From Benincasa hispida (taxonomy: Eukaryota > Streptophyta > Magnoliopsida > Cucurbitales > Cucurbitaceae), in assembly GCF_009727055.1 (NCBI RefSeq), contig NC_052350.1, forward strand, positions 30,600,283 to 30,664,282: a stretch of DNA of 64,000 nucleotides. The letters are read 5' to 3'. Below the pieces are notes generated by a model. That model was not told where the DNA came from. It worked only from the letters and a program-made list of their open reading frames with translations, and searched no databases. Shown here piece by piece: positions 1-11,737 of the stretch (positions are counted from its first letter, which is position 1; each line of letters begins with the position of its first letter). The position numbers and the translations under genes were made by a program.

Positions 1-960
1 AGATCTGAATACCCAGAACAAAATGAGCCTTTCCCAAATCTTTCATTTAGAATTGGGTCGCTAACCAGTTCTTAACTTTAGTCGGTAAATCTACATCATT
101 TCCAATGAGTAGGATATCATCTACATATAACACTAGAAAAACCACTGAATTGTTGATGATCTTCTTGTATACACAAGGCTCATCAATGTTTTGATCAAAG
201 CCATAAGTTCTGATTGTAGTATCAAACTTTATGTTCCAAGATCGAGAAGCTTGCTTTAATCCATAAATTGACCGATTAAGCTTGCAAACCTTTTGCTCTT
301 GCGCTTGGGTTATGAATCCTTGGGGTTGCTCTATGTAAATGATCTCCTCAGGATTGCCATTCAGAAAGGCAGTCTTTACATCTATTTTCCAAATCTCGTA
401 GTCATAATATGAGGCAATGGACAGGAGTATTGTGATAGATTTAAGCAAGGCAACAAGTGAAAAGTCTCCTCATAGTCAACTCCTTCTACTTGGGTATAAC
501 CCTTTGTCACTAATCTAGCCTTGAAGGTTTCCACCTTCCCATCAGCACCCTATTTCCTCTTGTAGATCCATTTACAACCTATAGGTTTAACCCCATCAGG
601 TTGATCTACAAGATCCCATACGAAATTGAAGTACATAGAGTCCATTTTGAGATTCATCGCTTTAATCCATTCATCTTTGTCAATATCCTCCATTGCCTTC
701 TTGTAAGATAATGGATCATCAACTTCACCATCAGCTACCATAGTCAGGATTTCTGTTAAACTCATGTAGTGAACAGGTGGGTTCGCAACCCTCACACTAC
801 GTCGAGGTTCCCTCAACACTTAAGGTAGATTTGACTTACTAGATGATCCTACTTCAACAACTCTTGTTGAGGTACTAGGTTCTTCAACAACTCTTGTTAA
901 AGATTCAGTAGATTCTATGGAAATTTCATTCAACACAATCTTACTTCTGGGCTTTTGCTC
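1..960 (-). pseudogene. Copia reverse transcriptase (RVT_2) fragment of element A
   Basis: The minus strand encodes the copia polymerase. The N-terminal part is at about 550-819, with IGCKWIYKRK near its end. The catalytic part is at 47-448, with DVKTAFLNG, SIYGLKQASRSWN and the YVDDILL active-site box. A stop codon follows the ATQF end near position 47. Coding continues in frame as MKDLGKAHFVLGIQI to the window edge. Another break separates 448 from 550. The protein would copy element RNA into DNA in virus-like particles, but the stops make this copy dead. The stretch 820-960 is the low-complexity linker between integrase and polymerase. Confidence 0.9.
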
Positions 961-962
961 CC

Positions 963-1282
963 TTATGTGGTCTTCTTCAAGAAAAGTAACATTTGTAGAT
1001 ACAAATACTTTTTTTTTTCTCTAGGATCAAAGAAGTAACCACCTCTTGTCCCCTTGGGGTAGCATACAAAGAAGTACAATTTTGAACGTGGTTCCAATTT
1101 CTTAGGATTAGCCTCAAGCACATGTGTTGGGCAACCCCAAATTCTGAAATGATGTAAACTAGCTTTACGACCATTCCATAACTCCAAAGGTGTTCTAATA
1201 ACACTCTTGAATGGAACGCAGCTCAAGCTATACGTTGTAGTTTCTACTGCATAACCCCAAAACGAGTCAGGTAAGGAAGCGT
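963..1282 (-). pseudogene. Copia integrase, C-terminal half, element A
   Basis: The minus-strand reading frame begins at a YASLPDSFWGYAVET motif and continues through SVIRTPLELWNGRK, FRIWGCPTHVLEANPKKLEPRSK and a YPKGTRGGYFFDP end. This is typical of the copia integrase C-terminal region. The residues just upstream (the RSMMS part) are found 2 kb away at 3281. The solo LTR 1288-3275 sits exactly between them. The apparent extra N-terminal residues of the open frame are LTR sequence and not protein. Confidence 0.9.
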
Positions 1283-1287
1283 AACTC

Positions 1288-3275
1288 TGAAGGAAATTTT
1301 TGAAAAACATCCTTTTAGTGGAAGCAAGATCATCCGAATTTCCATTTTTCATTGAATATAAGTTTTACAGTAAAACAAGAACAAGGTATGCATTTACATA
1401 AATTATAGCATGCTTAAAAAAAATACTTAGGGCTTCATAAACACTTACCATTGAAGAACCCTTTCTTCAAGAACTCCCTCAAACAAAATACGAATGGGAC
1501 TCCTTCTCCACGCGGACACCACCACTTAAAAACCCTCTGTATTCTCCTGGGATAAAGAATTCAAGCAAGAGTTGTGGGTTTTGCTTGAATCGTTGGAAGA
1601 TGGAAGGAGATGGAGAGGAGGAGAGGGAAGAGAAGAACTTTTCTTCTTTGTAAACTTTTTCTCAAAGAGAACTCTTCTCAGAGAGAATTGAGGAATAGGA
1701 TCAAAATCTCTAATCACCATCATTATCATCCCACGTAAATTAACTGAGAGAATGAGGGGAAGGAGTTGTAACTCCATCCCTTTAATCAATTTCAATTAAA
1801 TTAATAACAGTAATATATATATATAATAACTACTTTATTATATATATATATATATATATGTTATATCAAGTATAACATATAACCTATAGATTTTATTTTC
1901 TCTCAACAATACATGGCATTTAATATAAATCACATTTATATTAAATTCACTTATATGAATCCCATCCATATAATTGATATTTGGATCATATCCAAATATT
2001 TAATTCCTCTCAATATAAATCATATTTATATTAAATTTAATTACATGAATCTCATTCATAAAATTAATATTTGAATCATATTCAAATTCCTCTCATATTA
2101 TCTTAAATTATAATGTATCAAATACATTATATTAAGTATATCACATATACAATCAATTTAATTTATTATATCATATATAATTAATTCCCTCAGTTAATTT
2201 GAACACTTATCATTAATCTAAAATTAATTCTTAATTAAATCCCTATTGAGCTACAAAGGAAACCTTATGGACCTGTAGATTGAAGCTCCAACGGTACTCA
2301 GATAACTGATTAAACTCTTTAATTAAATTACCCAACATCTGTTAACTGCCAGTCACTCCATTAAAGACCGACAGTTGCACTCTTCACACGACAGATAAAT
2401 TTATGTGTCCATTGGATATAACCAATCAACATTGCGATGACCCTTCACAAATTGCTCGTAAGTACTGTTGGGCCAAAAATACAGTTTTTCCCCTGTAGTT
2501 ACATCTAACTTCTTAAGTATCACTCATCCCTCTAATGAACAATAAGTCATAGTCCAACTATGACTATGTCCCTCTCAGGCCAGGAGAGGGTGTGGCCACT
2601 ATGTTCAAGACCCAAAATCAACACTTAATGTAGTAATTTATCTACTTGCCCCCACATCAGGGAATGAGTGAATTTTTTCTTGTGTAGTTGTGTTCCTAGC
2701 TCCCCAGTCAAACGAATCCCTAAAATGGTAGGCTTGTTGAGTTGGCAATCTGGCCACTCTCACCCATACAAATCAAAAGACCACCTCTAGGAGCAGGAGT
2801 TCACAACTCATTCAGGATTCAGGTCAATGTCACATATGGTCATCCTAGTGAAATGTAAGTCACTATTATTAACGGCGTTATATAAAGAGACTAATCATTT
2901 TGTGGTCCGATCTTATACAAACTCTTTGTATAGGATACCCCGCTCACATGTCTCCACATGAATGATCAGGATCAGATCATTTGTAGCACTTTACAACACT
3001 TGTAACCCCTACAAAATGGGTCGTATCCGTAGTGTCACTAGGATAACATACCCAGTCTTATCCATTTACTACAGACCGTTTAGGTTATTTTTTAAACAAG
3101 ATCCACCTGTATGCTTCTACATACTTGTTTAAATTACATGAAATAACCTCGGATCTTAGTTAATTGGATTGAGTATATGCTTATAAAATAACACTTATTT
3201 TATTAACATCAATATGTTTATATAAAGTTTACAAACTACGAGATTAAAAAGAGATTTAGGACACGAATCCTAACA
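1288..3275 (-). mobile_element. Solo copia LTR inserted in element A integrase
   Basis: This 1988-base LTR on the minus strand begins TGTTAGGATTC and ends ATTTCCTTCA. It is flanked on both sides by AACTC (1283-1287 and 3276-3280). Removing the LTR and one AACTC restores the integrase reading (RSMMS joined to YASLPDSFWG). A perfect 5-base duplication fits copia integration followed by LTR-LTR recombination that removed the internal region. It resembles the LTR of element A (21940-23929) in length and in conserved stretches, such as the ACCTGTAGATTGAAGCTCC region, so it belongs to the same or a close family. Confidence 0.92.
1838..1859. repeat. (TA)n microsatellite
   Basis: This is an alternating TA run within the solo LTR, preceded by a shorter one at about 1811-1826. 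Such runs lie in the AT-rich middle of this LTR family. Confidence 0.9.
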
Positions 3276-3280
3276 AACTC

Positions 3281-3684
3281 ATCATAGACCGAACCATGTC
3301 TAATAGGGTTCGATTTCTCCTTTCTGATATACCATTTTGTTAAGGTGTACTAGGTGCTGAGAGTTGGGATACTATTTCATGTTCTATCAAATAGTTTTGG
3401 AATGTTAAATCCATAAACTCCTCACATCGATCATATCAAAATGTTTTTATCATTCAACTTCAGCCTTGAATTCTTTGAATATTTCAAAAGATTCAGACTT
3501 ATGTTGCATTAAATAAACATACCCATATCTTGAATAATCATCGGTAAAGGTGATGAAATATTCATAACCTCCCCTAGCTTTTACATTCATCGGACCACAG
3601 AGATTTTAATGTACTAACTCTATAGGTTATTTGGCCCTGTGATCCTTTCCATTCAATGGTCTCTTAATCATCTTGCCTTGACTC
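3281..3684 (-). pseudogene. Copia integrase, central part, element A
   Basis: Read on the minus strand, this encodes GKMIKRPLNGKD, then a CGPMNVKARGGYEYFIT-like and DDYSRYGYVYLMQHKS catalytic-core segment, and finally an NG(V/I)SERRNRTLLDMVRSMMS stretch. These belong to the GAG-pre-integrase boundary and the rve core of copia integrases. Several stops and frameshifts are present, so it is not translatable as a whole. Its downstream half continues at 1282 after the solo LTR. Its upstream edge at 3684 is where element B was inserted. Confidence 0.85.
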
Positions 3685-5132
3685 TGATAGGATATACTAA
3701 CATGCAACAAAAGCAAACAGAATCAATAAGCACTCTAATTACATTTAAATTGAGTTCTGAAGCATGTTTTCGCAGAAAATCACAAGTGAGTTTCAAATAA
3801 ACAGACATTTGATGAATTCCTCCAAATCCAAGCTGCTCTTCATGTCAATTCAACTCCAAATTGTTAGTGAACCACCAAGAGATCTTCTCTACTATTCTCG
3901 GCCTTGAATTTGAGTTGTGGAACTCGAATTTGAGTGAATTTGTGAGGTAGAGTTTCTGAGTTTGAGAGGAAGAAGATGAAGCTTGCAGAAAACTTTTTTT
4001 GTCAGCAACAGAACTCTCTAATCTCAAGCAATTGAGAGGTTTTTATCCTTCTTGAAAATGCAAGTACTTCAGATCAACCACCATGCCAGCACCTACTTGA
4101 AGATTTAAGTGGAATTGGGTGTGATTGCATGAAGAACACCTCATGCTTGGGTCAAATGTGGAAAAATCCCACTAATTTCCAAACTTTCGAATTTATTTCT
4201 TTTAATTAATTATGTAATTAATCAAAATTTGATTTAATTAATTCTCAATTATCAAATCTAAAATTAAAAAATTGAATTTCTTAAATTGAATTTTAAAATT
4301 GGAAATTAATTTTATTTTAAATTAATTAAACATATTTAATTAAATAATGAATTTAATATATAATATTAAATTGATCACACACTTAATTTTAAACATGAAT
4401 CTTATTCATGTAATTGATATTTAAATCAATATTTAAATATTATAAACTCTCTAATTTTTGTTTAATTTCAACAAATTAAATATTAATTATATCAAATATA
4501 ATTATATAAACCCTAATTCGAATTTGAACTTATTCAAATTCAAACCCTAATTTCAATTTGAACACTTTCAAATTGAAATTAAATTTGAACAATTCAAATT
4601 GATATCATTCCAAATTCACTAATTCAAGGTGTTCTACGAGCAAGTATAAGGACCTTATGGACCTACAGATCATGAGCTTCAACGATTAAGATTAATTGGC
4701 TAAATAGCGTTAAATAGTGACTTATTTCTTGGTCTGATCTTATGCAAACTCACTACATAGGATGCCCCCAATCCTCATGTCAATACATGAATGAATCAAG
4801 ATCACTTCGTTTGTAGCACCTTTACAACAACTTGTAACCGCTACAGAGTAGGCCGCATTTAATAGTATTACCAGAATAAGGCACCCAATCTTATTCATAT
4901 GGTACAAACCATTTTAGCTACTTACTCGAACTTGATCTATCTTTATGTCTCTACACAAAGTTCAAGTATTCATGTAATAGGCATGGATCTTAATTTATTG
5001 GATTTAGACTTTAAAAATGCAATATAAAGATTAAATAACAACTTTATTGAAGAAATGTTGAATAACATCTTTATTGATAATAGAATATGTTTAACTTTAC
5101 AAACTGTGAGTTTTAGGACACACAACCCAATA
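3685..5132 (-). repeat. 3' LTR of element B, internally deleted
   Basis: Minus-strand LTR: begins TATTGGGTTGTG (the TG start mutated to TA) and ends TATCCTATCA. It matches 15082-16970 closely over its first half (for example AGCACTCTAAT, the GAAGATGAAGCTTGC block and the ACCTACAGATCATGAGC block). Compared with that copy, about 550 bases are missing after GATTAATTGGCTAAA (near 4709), equivalent to roughly 16078-16626. Length is therefore 1448 bases where about 2 kb is expected. Confidence 0.85.
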
Positions 5133-5134
5133 AT

Positions 5135-5144
5135 ACTCCCACTT
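5135..5144 (-). promoter_or_regulatory. Polypurine tract of element B
   Basis: On the minus strand the sequence AAGTGGGAGT lies two bases before the 3' LTR start. A purine-rich AAGTGGGAG directly upstream of a 3' LTR is the usual plus-strand DNA primer of copia elements. It supports the LTR boundary at 5132. Confidence 0.8.
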
Positions 5145-5257
5145 GGACTGAAACTTCAGGGGATCATTATATATAAATATATACAATGTTGAGTTACAAT
5201 GAAAGAATAAATACAATAAACTAGGGCATCAGATACCCATAAATTTTCCTACTTGCC

Positions 5258-6780
5258 CTAGTTACAAATATCTCGTAGACCTAGTACTACTAGGTGACCC
5301 TCGAACACTTTAGCCGAGAGGGCCTTTGTAAATGGATCAGCTAAGTTATCTTGTGAGGCTATCTGCATGACAATCACGTCTCCTCTATGTACAATCTCCC
5401 TGATGAGATGATACTTTCGCTCGATGTGCTTTCCTCATTTATGGCTTCGAGGTTCCTTTGAATTTTCCACCTCTCTATTGTTATCACAATATAGGGTTAT
5501 TGGTAGGTGCAAATTTGGAACCACTTCCAAATCAGTCAGGAAATTTCTGAGCCATACTGCTTCTTTAGCCGCTTCACTTGCAACTACATACTTAACTTCC
5601 ATTGTGGAGTCAGCAATACAACTTTGCTTGATACTTCTCCACACCACAGCTCCTCCATTCAGAGTGAATATTGACCCCGAGGTTGATTTTCTCAAATCTA
5701 TATCGGTCTAAAAGTCAGAATCAGTGTATCGTATAAGGATCAGATCCTTAGCACCATACACGAGCATGTAATTTCTCATTCTCCAAAGATACTTGATAAT
5801 GTAACGACAGTCCAATGATCATATCCAGGATTGGACTGAAACCTGTTGACTATTTCAATGGCATAGCATATGTCAAGACGAGTACACAACATGGCATACA
5901 TTAAACTCCCCACTGCTGATGTATATGGAATTCGTTTCATAACCTCAACATCTTGAGGTGTCTTAGGAATTTGTTCCTTTGACAGATGAATTCCATGTTT
6001 AAAAGGTAACGTTTCTTTCTTGGAATTTTGCATTTTATATCTAGATAACATCTTGCCTATATAAGATGCTTGAGATAGCGCAAAGTTCTATTCTTACGAT
6101 TTTGAACTATTTGGATCCCAAGAACATACTGTGCTTCTCCCAAATCTTTCATTTGGAATTGCGTAGCTAGCCATCTCTTAACATCAGCTAGAAATTCTAC
6201 TTCATTTCTAATGAGTAGAATATCATCAACATACAACACCAGAAAAGCGACAGTTTTGTTAACAATTTTCTTGTAAACACAAAGTTCATCAACATTTTGT
6301 TCAAAGCCATAATATTTGATCATAATGTCAAATCTCATATTCCAAGATCTAGATGCTTGTTTCAACCCATAAATGGATTGATTAAGCTTACAAACCTTTT
6401 GTTCTTGGCCCTGTTCAATAAACCCTTTTGGTTGAGACATGTAGAGACTCTCTTCAAGATAGCCATTTAGAAAGGCTATCTTAACATCCATTTGCCATAT
6501 TTCATAATCATAAAATGAAGCTATGGATAAGAGTATCCTAATTGACTTTATCATGGCAACAAGAGAGAAGGTTTCTTCATAGTCTACCCCCTCTCTTTAG
6601 GTAAACCCTTTAGCCATAAGTCTTGCTTCGTAGGTCTGTACCTTATCAGCTTGGTCTCATTTTCTCTTATAGGCCCATTTGCACCCGTTGGGTTTTACCC
6701 CTTCAGGTTGATCTATAAGATCCCAAATAGAATTGAAATACATAGATTCCATTTCAAGGTCCATGGCTTTAATCCATTAG
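5258..6780 (-). pseudogene. Copia reverse transcriptase-RNase H, element B
   Basis: The minus strand encodes, from N to C terminus: IWDLIDQPEGVKPNGCKW (about 6660-6740), VDYEETFSLVAM, DVKIAFLNGYLEESLYM, SIYGLKQASRSWNM, the YVDDILLI box (6057-6554), KEQIPKTPQDVEVMKRIPY with GSLMYAMLCTRLDICYA (5776-6051), and an RNase H domain with RKSTSGSIFTLNGG, QSCIADSTMEVKYVVASEAAKEAVW and LYCDN (5435-5695). The end, ALSAKVFEGHLVVLGLRD, reaches a TAG at 5258-5260. Frameshifts or stops occur near 5715, 6052, 6560 and 6780. RNase H would normally read EAEYVA at the active-site region, but here it reads EVKYVV, so a metal-binding acidic residue appears lost. Inactive copy. Confidence 0.9.
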
Positions 6781-7729
6781 TCTTTGTCCACATCATTCAT
6801 TGCTTGTTTGAAAGTCAATGGATCCTCTAAGCCATCTTCTGCTATGATGAGTTGAGTTTCAATTAAACTCATGTATCGATTAGGCTGTTGCACAACCCTC
6901 CCACTACGACGAGGCATTCTCAACTCTTGAGAAGGACACGAAGTACTAGTTTTATCAACAACTTTTGTTGATGAACCTGCTTTGTCAACAACTCTTGTTG
7001 ATACTTTTGTTGTTTCTCTGGACATTTCTTCTATTACTAGATTATTGTGAGGTTGATGATTTTTCATGTGGTCCTCCTCCAAGAAAGTTGAATTTGTCAA
7101 TACAAATACCTTGTCTTCCTGAGGATCATAAAAGAAACCACCTTCACTTCTTTAGGGTAGCCTACAAATAGGCATACTTTGGAACGGTGTTCCAACTTCT
7201 GAGGATTTTGCACCAACACGTGTGTTGGGCAACCCCAGATTCTAAAGTGATGTTAACATCCTCTCTAAAGCTCGTAAGGTGTTTTAGAAACACTTTTCGA
7301 GGGAACCATGTTCAAAATGTACACTGCAGTTTCAACTATGTGTGCCTAGAAAGAATTTGGTAACTGAGCATAACTCATCATGGAATGAACCATGTCTAAT
7401 CAGGATCTGTTTCTCCTTTCTGCCACACCGTTTTACTAAGGTTTACCAGAGGACGTGAGTTGAGACTGGATTCTATGTTCTCTATCAAATAGTTCTAGAA
7501 TTCCAAGTCCATATACTCACCACCTCGATCTGATCAAATTGTTTTAAGCTTTTTACCTAATTGGTTCTCAATCTCAGCCTTATACTCTTTGAACTTTTCA
7601 AATGTTTCAGACTTTTGGTGCATTAGATAAATATGCCCATACCTTGAATAGTCATCAACGAAGCTAATGATTCATACCCTCCTCTAGCTGTAACACTCAT
7701 AGGACTATAAAGGTCTGAATATACCAGCT
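6781..7729 (-). pseudogene. Copia integrase and linker, element B
   Basis: From 7729 downwards the minus strand carries a badly decayed integrase core. The C-terminal part is recognisable as SERRNRS-like, MVHSMMSYAQLPNSF, SKSVSKTPYELWRG, HHFRIWGCPTHVLVQNPQKLEHRSKV and GYPK. It ends in the linker 6777-7100, which contains TTKVSTRVVDKAGSSTKVVD-type repeats and the RRSGRVVQQPNRYMSL motif that precedes copia polymerase. Many stops and frameshifts are present. It is homologous to 550-1352 of element A. Confidence 0.8.
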
Positions 7730-8350
7730 CTAAGTGTTATTTGGCTCTAAGACATTTTCCAGAAAAAAAAATCTTTTAGTTATTTTACCCTCAAGACAGG
7801 ATTCACAGGACGGTAATGAACTGTCTTCCAACTTATTTAGATGACCGTTCTTAACCAATATCTCCATCCTGTTGAGATTTATGTGACCTAGTCTCAAGTG
7901 CCAAAGATAGGCATTTAGAGAAATTTTCCTTTTCTTATGAGTCTCAGCTGTTTTAAATATCTCTATGTTCAAAATGGCTTTTACCTCAATCGATTTTAAC
8001 AAATACAAGTTATTTTTAAATTTTGCAGAACAAATTTTGTTATTTCTCGAATTGATGAATACTTCATCATTTTCGAAAGAAACTTTATAATTTTGTTCCA
8101 GCAAACAAGAGATAGATATTAGATTCCTTTTTATAGAAGGAATGAAATAAACATTTTTAAGTAAAATGTATTTATCTCCTACAAATAACTTCATATCTCT
8201 CACTGCTTTCGCTGAAACACTCTCTCCGATCCCTACCACAAAGATTGTTTTGCCTTCTGTCAGCTGTCTCCAGGAACTTGTTTCCTGAGAGAAAGTACAG
8301 ACATGATTAGCGGCACTTAAATCAATTATCCAGGTTTTATCGTTTTCCAC
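7730..8350 (-). pseudogene. Copia protease and GAG-pre-integrase domain, element B
   Basis: This is a 206-residue open frame on the minus strand. The N-terminal region ENDKTWIIDLSAANHVC corresponds to the aspartic protease active site, but the DSGAT triad is degraded to DLSAA. It continues through KNVYFIPSIKRNLISISCLLEQ and the zinc-binding GAG-pre-integrase motif LWHLRLGHINLNRM...CESCLEGKITKRFF. This is the longest uninterrupted frame of element B. The natural start lies further upstream in gag, since the protein is part of a polyprotein. The protease is predicted dead from the lost active-site glycine-threonine. Confidence 0.88.
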
Positions 8351-8562
8351 TAAACATACTTCTATAACAGTAAATCATATTTATCTTGTTGTTCGAATTT
8401 AGCATTCTCATCTATATCGTTCAAAAATTTAGATGAGATGTGAGATAGAGGACAATCCTCTGTTAAAACTCTTTTAGAACCATCAACTACTAATAATTTG
8501 TACGTTTATTTGATGTTAATGTTAACTAATTCGAAAGCGAGTATTCTAGAAGAATTCGACAT
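8351..8562 (-). pseudogene. Gag remnant of element B with large internal deletion
   Basis: An ATG at 8562 (minus) opens MSNSSRI, and soon after comes SKRVLTEDCP, which matches the N-terminal gag motif seen in element A as CFVLMEDCPP. Within about 45 codons the sequence passes to KYDLL and the VENDKTW start of protease. The body of gag (about 200 residues), including the CCHC zinc knuckle, is absent. At least one stop and one frameshift also occur. Such gag-deleted copies could only move with help from another element. Confidence 0.65.
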
Positions 8563-9649
8563 GCTGAAACTTTAAACAAATTCTAATTTAGTAAAATTGC
8601 ATCTAAATCCAAAATCAAATTTTAGCAAAACAAGTAATAATGTACCCATAACCATTATTTATTTGCAACGATACTATAGTGAGTCAGAATAAATGCTACC
8701 GAGGGGTAGAAATACTCCTTCACTAAAGAATAACAAGTTTGACCAAACACTATCTCCAGAATAACTCTTATTCCTATATTCATTTTAGTTAGCATTTTCG
8801 GTTAGAAATAACTAACTCTTTAGTAATTCTGTAAGTGTAACCCTCCGTTTTTCAGAGCTCAGAGGTCGGCCCCAACTATGCTACCGAAATGGAGAGTCAA
8901 GGGTGGACCTAAGAAATCCTATCCATTTCTAGAGTTGAAGTTGTTCCCCATCCTATGATACGACCCTCTGAGGGGATAGCCGTCTTTAAACAACTAGCAA
9001 GGGCCGCCTAAAGCAAACCATCAGGCGCAACATAGGAATCTCATGGTTCAGACTAATGGAAGAGATCGTAGGACACATTGACACATATCCTTCACCCACT
9101 TACTATGAACTACTTCCTCCATTCACCTTGCTCTTGACTCATACAAACACTTTTTGTATGGAGGTCACTCCCAGGGTAACACGAAGCGTCATATGAATCT
9201 CACAATGTGAACTTTGTGGGGATGTGAAAGTTGAAATCAATGTATCATATACTTAATTTTTATTTAAATGACTTCCCCTTATTCACCTGAATCTTGATTT
9301 ATGTAAATACTTTCCAAATGGAGGTCACTCCTACTAAAGTGTTCTACTATTAATTTGGGTATATTTATACTTAGGTTCAATTCGGCTAATTAAACAACCC
9401 TAAGTCTATGTGGTTTCTCGAAGTATAACACTTATAAATGGATTTTAAACCTACGATGTCTAGGTGATAAACCATTTTATTACCTCACACCACTTACGTA
9501 TGCTTATAAAATCGGTTAACAATGCTAAATTATTCGGCCCTAATCCCTAAGTGGAGGTGTTCCGTAGAACGTCAACTTAAGTACCTCCAGCCTTAGATAG
9601 GATTATATACCGGTTAGTTTATAACCACGTTTTTACAAGATGTCGACCT
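8563..9649 (-). other. Leader (5' untranslated) segment of element B
   Basis: Noncoding DNA upstream of gag on the minus strand. It is similar in layout to 17577-17936 plus 20033-20700 of element A. Shared phrases include the GTGTAACCCTC stretch, TATTCACCTTG and the GGTAGCATTTATTC-like part. No open frame or RNA gene was seen. It is cut at 9649 by the gypsy-type LTR and resumes at 12354. Confidence 0.65.
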
Positions 9650-10696
9650 TGTGAACCCTGAACCCTAATTTCTCTACTTGAGTATGTTCCCTACTGAGAC
9701 CAGTATGATGAGTAGGTTGATGAGGAAACTAATGTATAATTGTAGAGAAAAGGGTGAAAAAATAGAAGAAAAGTATGAATTTGGAAGCTTAACTCTTGGG
9801 TAAAGCTTGGAAAAATTGGCTAATTGTAACCTATGCGTTGGAAGCTAGAAAATTGACTATGTGTTGTTCCATGCGTTGGCCTTGCTCATTTAGAGGTTAT
9901 TTGGGGCGTTGAAGGAAGCTAAAGTGTGGCCAAGAGAAACGCATGCAGCAGCCAATGTCTTAAGAGGTTAGAAAAACGCATGATGGATGTGGCAGTGCTA
10001 CGTGATGCTATGCGGCAACACTATGCGATGGTGCTATGCGGCGGCCTTGCTAAAGGATGAGCTAGGCGATGAAACAAGTTATGGTGGACGCATGGTGAAA
10101 CGTCTTGCATTGCTAAGGCTTACGGTACACAAGGCTAATACTATGCGTTGGTAATGGGCTATACGTTGGACATCCGAGGGCATGTGGGCGCATACGACAA
10201 GCTAGAAGTATGCGTTGAAAGAGTATTGGTCATTATCCTAGTTGAACGCATAGGGCAAAGGTAAGCCATACGAAAGAGAAGGATATGCGGCCAAAGATGA
10301 GCCTTGCGAGCATCTAGCATATGTGACCAAGTTGCGTCAACTATATGCACAAGGTAAGATTGAATGGACGCATAAGTCGATTGGTGGTGTCCGGATATAG
10401 GAATGTTGCGGCAATTGGATGAGCGCATGTGTGGTTAGATGAACGCATATGAGGTTGAATGGACGCATTCAAGGTCGTCATCCGGACATGTGGCTTGTTG
10501 GGAAGAAATCTTAAGCCTTAAGAAAATGAGGTGGATGCACAAGAAGACATGCAAATTTAAGCATTTTGTGTTGGCTAAGTAAGAGGAAGACACCTTAGAT
10601 TGCGGTGATTTGAGGGTTGCGTTGATAGTGTGGGGAAAAGACACTTGGACATGCGGCCAAGTGTGAGGTGTCGGCCTTGGAGAGATTTTGGAAGCC

Positions 10697-10704
10697 TATA
10701 AATA
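10697..10704 (+). promoter_or_regulatory. TATA box of gypsy-type LTR
   Basis: TATAAATA within the phrase GCCTATAAATAGGGCC, in the middle of the LTR where the element's own promoter is expected. The homologous LTR at 26643-29603 keeps the same box at 28044-28051 (minus). Confidence 0.7.
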
Positions 10705-11661
10705 GGGCCAAGGAATTCTCTTCAAATCATAATTCAAGGACATTAGGAAGAGTGTGAAAGCTTATTAAACTATGCGTTGATAGCAAATCTATGCGTCGGT
10801 CAAAAAGCTTCAAGAGGAGACGCAGTTAGACAGTGAAGAATGGAAATAGCATCAACTTGGGACGAGAAGTTCTCCTAGTATACTAATGCGTCTGGAGTGA
10901 TTTCAAAGCCACCTAAAAGCTCCATGAGTCTAGTTTTCAAGATAGGACTGTCGAAGAAGAAGCTTCAAGGAATCGGGCTGGAAACGGAGAAAAATACAAA
11001 AGAGTCAAGCTATCGGGTAAGCTTGGGCCAGCCTTGAATATTTGAAGATTCCGTCCAAACCACGAGAATTTATGAGCTAAGATTTTAAGGTAAGCTTCTT
11101 GAGACATTGTAGAGCATGTTTACAGAAGGAAGTATCACGAGATAAGTCTTATAACTATAAGCAATCTAAGCTTTAAATTGAATCTGGATTTTAGGGGTTC
11201 AAAAGGGAGCCCGAGGTAAACAAAGAACTTCTAGAGAGAAAAGTTCCTAGACGATCAAGGTGAGTGACTAAAATATTTACAATGTTTTAAAGAAACCATG
11301 TTTTAAAGAAAGATTATTCTCATGCCAGCTAGTTTTACAAAGTAATTTCCAAGCAAACCATGAGTTATGTTTTAAACCCATGCATGTATGAAAGTTTAAT
11401 GAAAAACTATTTATGTGTGTTAAATACACCCAGCATGCGTTAGTAACTTTAAAGACATGTTTTCTATGCGTTATGCTTTACATGCTTTAAAGAGAACGTC
11501 ATTTATAACTAGTTCTACTTGAAACGTGATATCGAAGGACAGTTGAGAAGGTATCCGAGTAGCTCGATACTGAAGGACAAGTTTAGAGAAGGTATCTGAG
11601 CAGAAGTACCTAAGATATGACAGTACTTAGTATAGCCACGTGTACGTAGGTAGTAAAAGTC

Positions 11662-11737
11662 AGAGATTGAGCAAAAGGGTTCTCTCTTGACTAGCAGTTA
11701 GAGATTGAGTAAAAGGGTTCTCTCTTGACTAGCAATT
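11662..11737 (+). repeat. 38-base tandem duplication in gypsy-type LTR
   Basis: Two adjacent copies (11662-11699 and 11700-11737) share AGAGATTGAG, AAAAGGGTTCTCTC and TTGACTAGCA with only a few differences. Just upstream (about 11530-11600) is a looser pair containing GAAGGACA and GAAGGTATC. Both belong to a repeat-rich part of the LTR. Confidence 0.85.
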
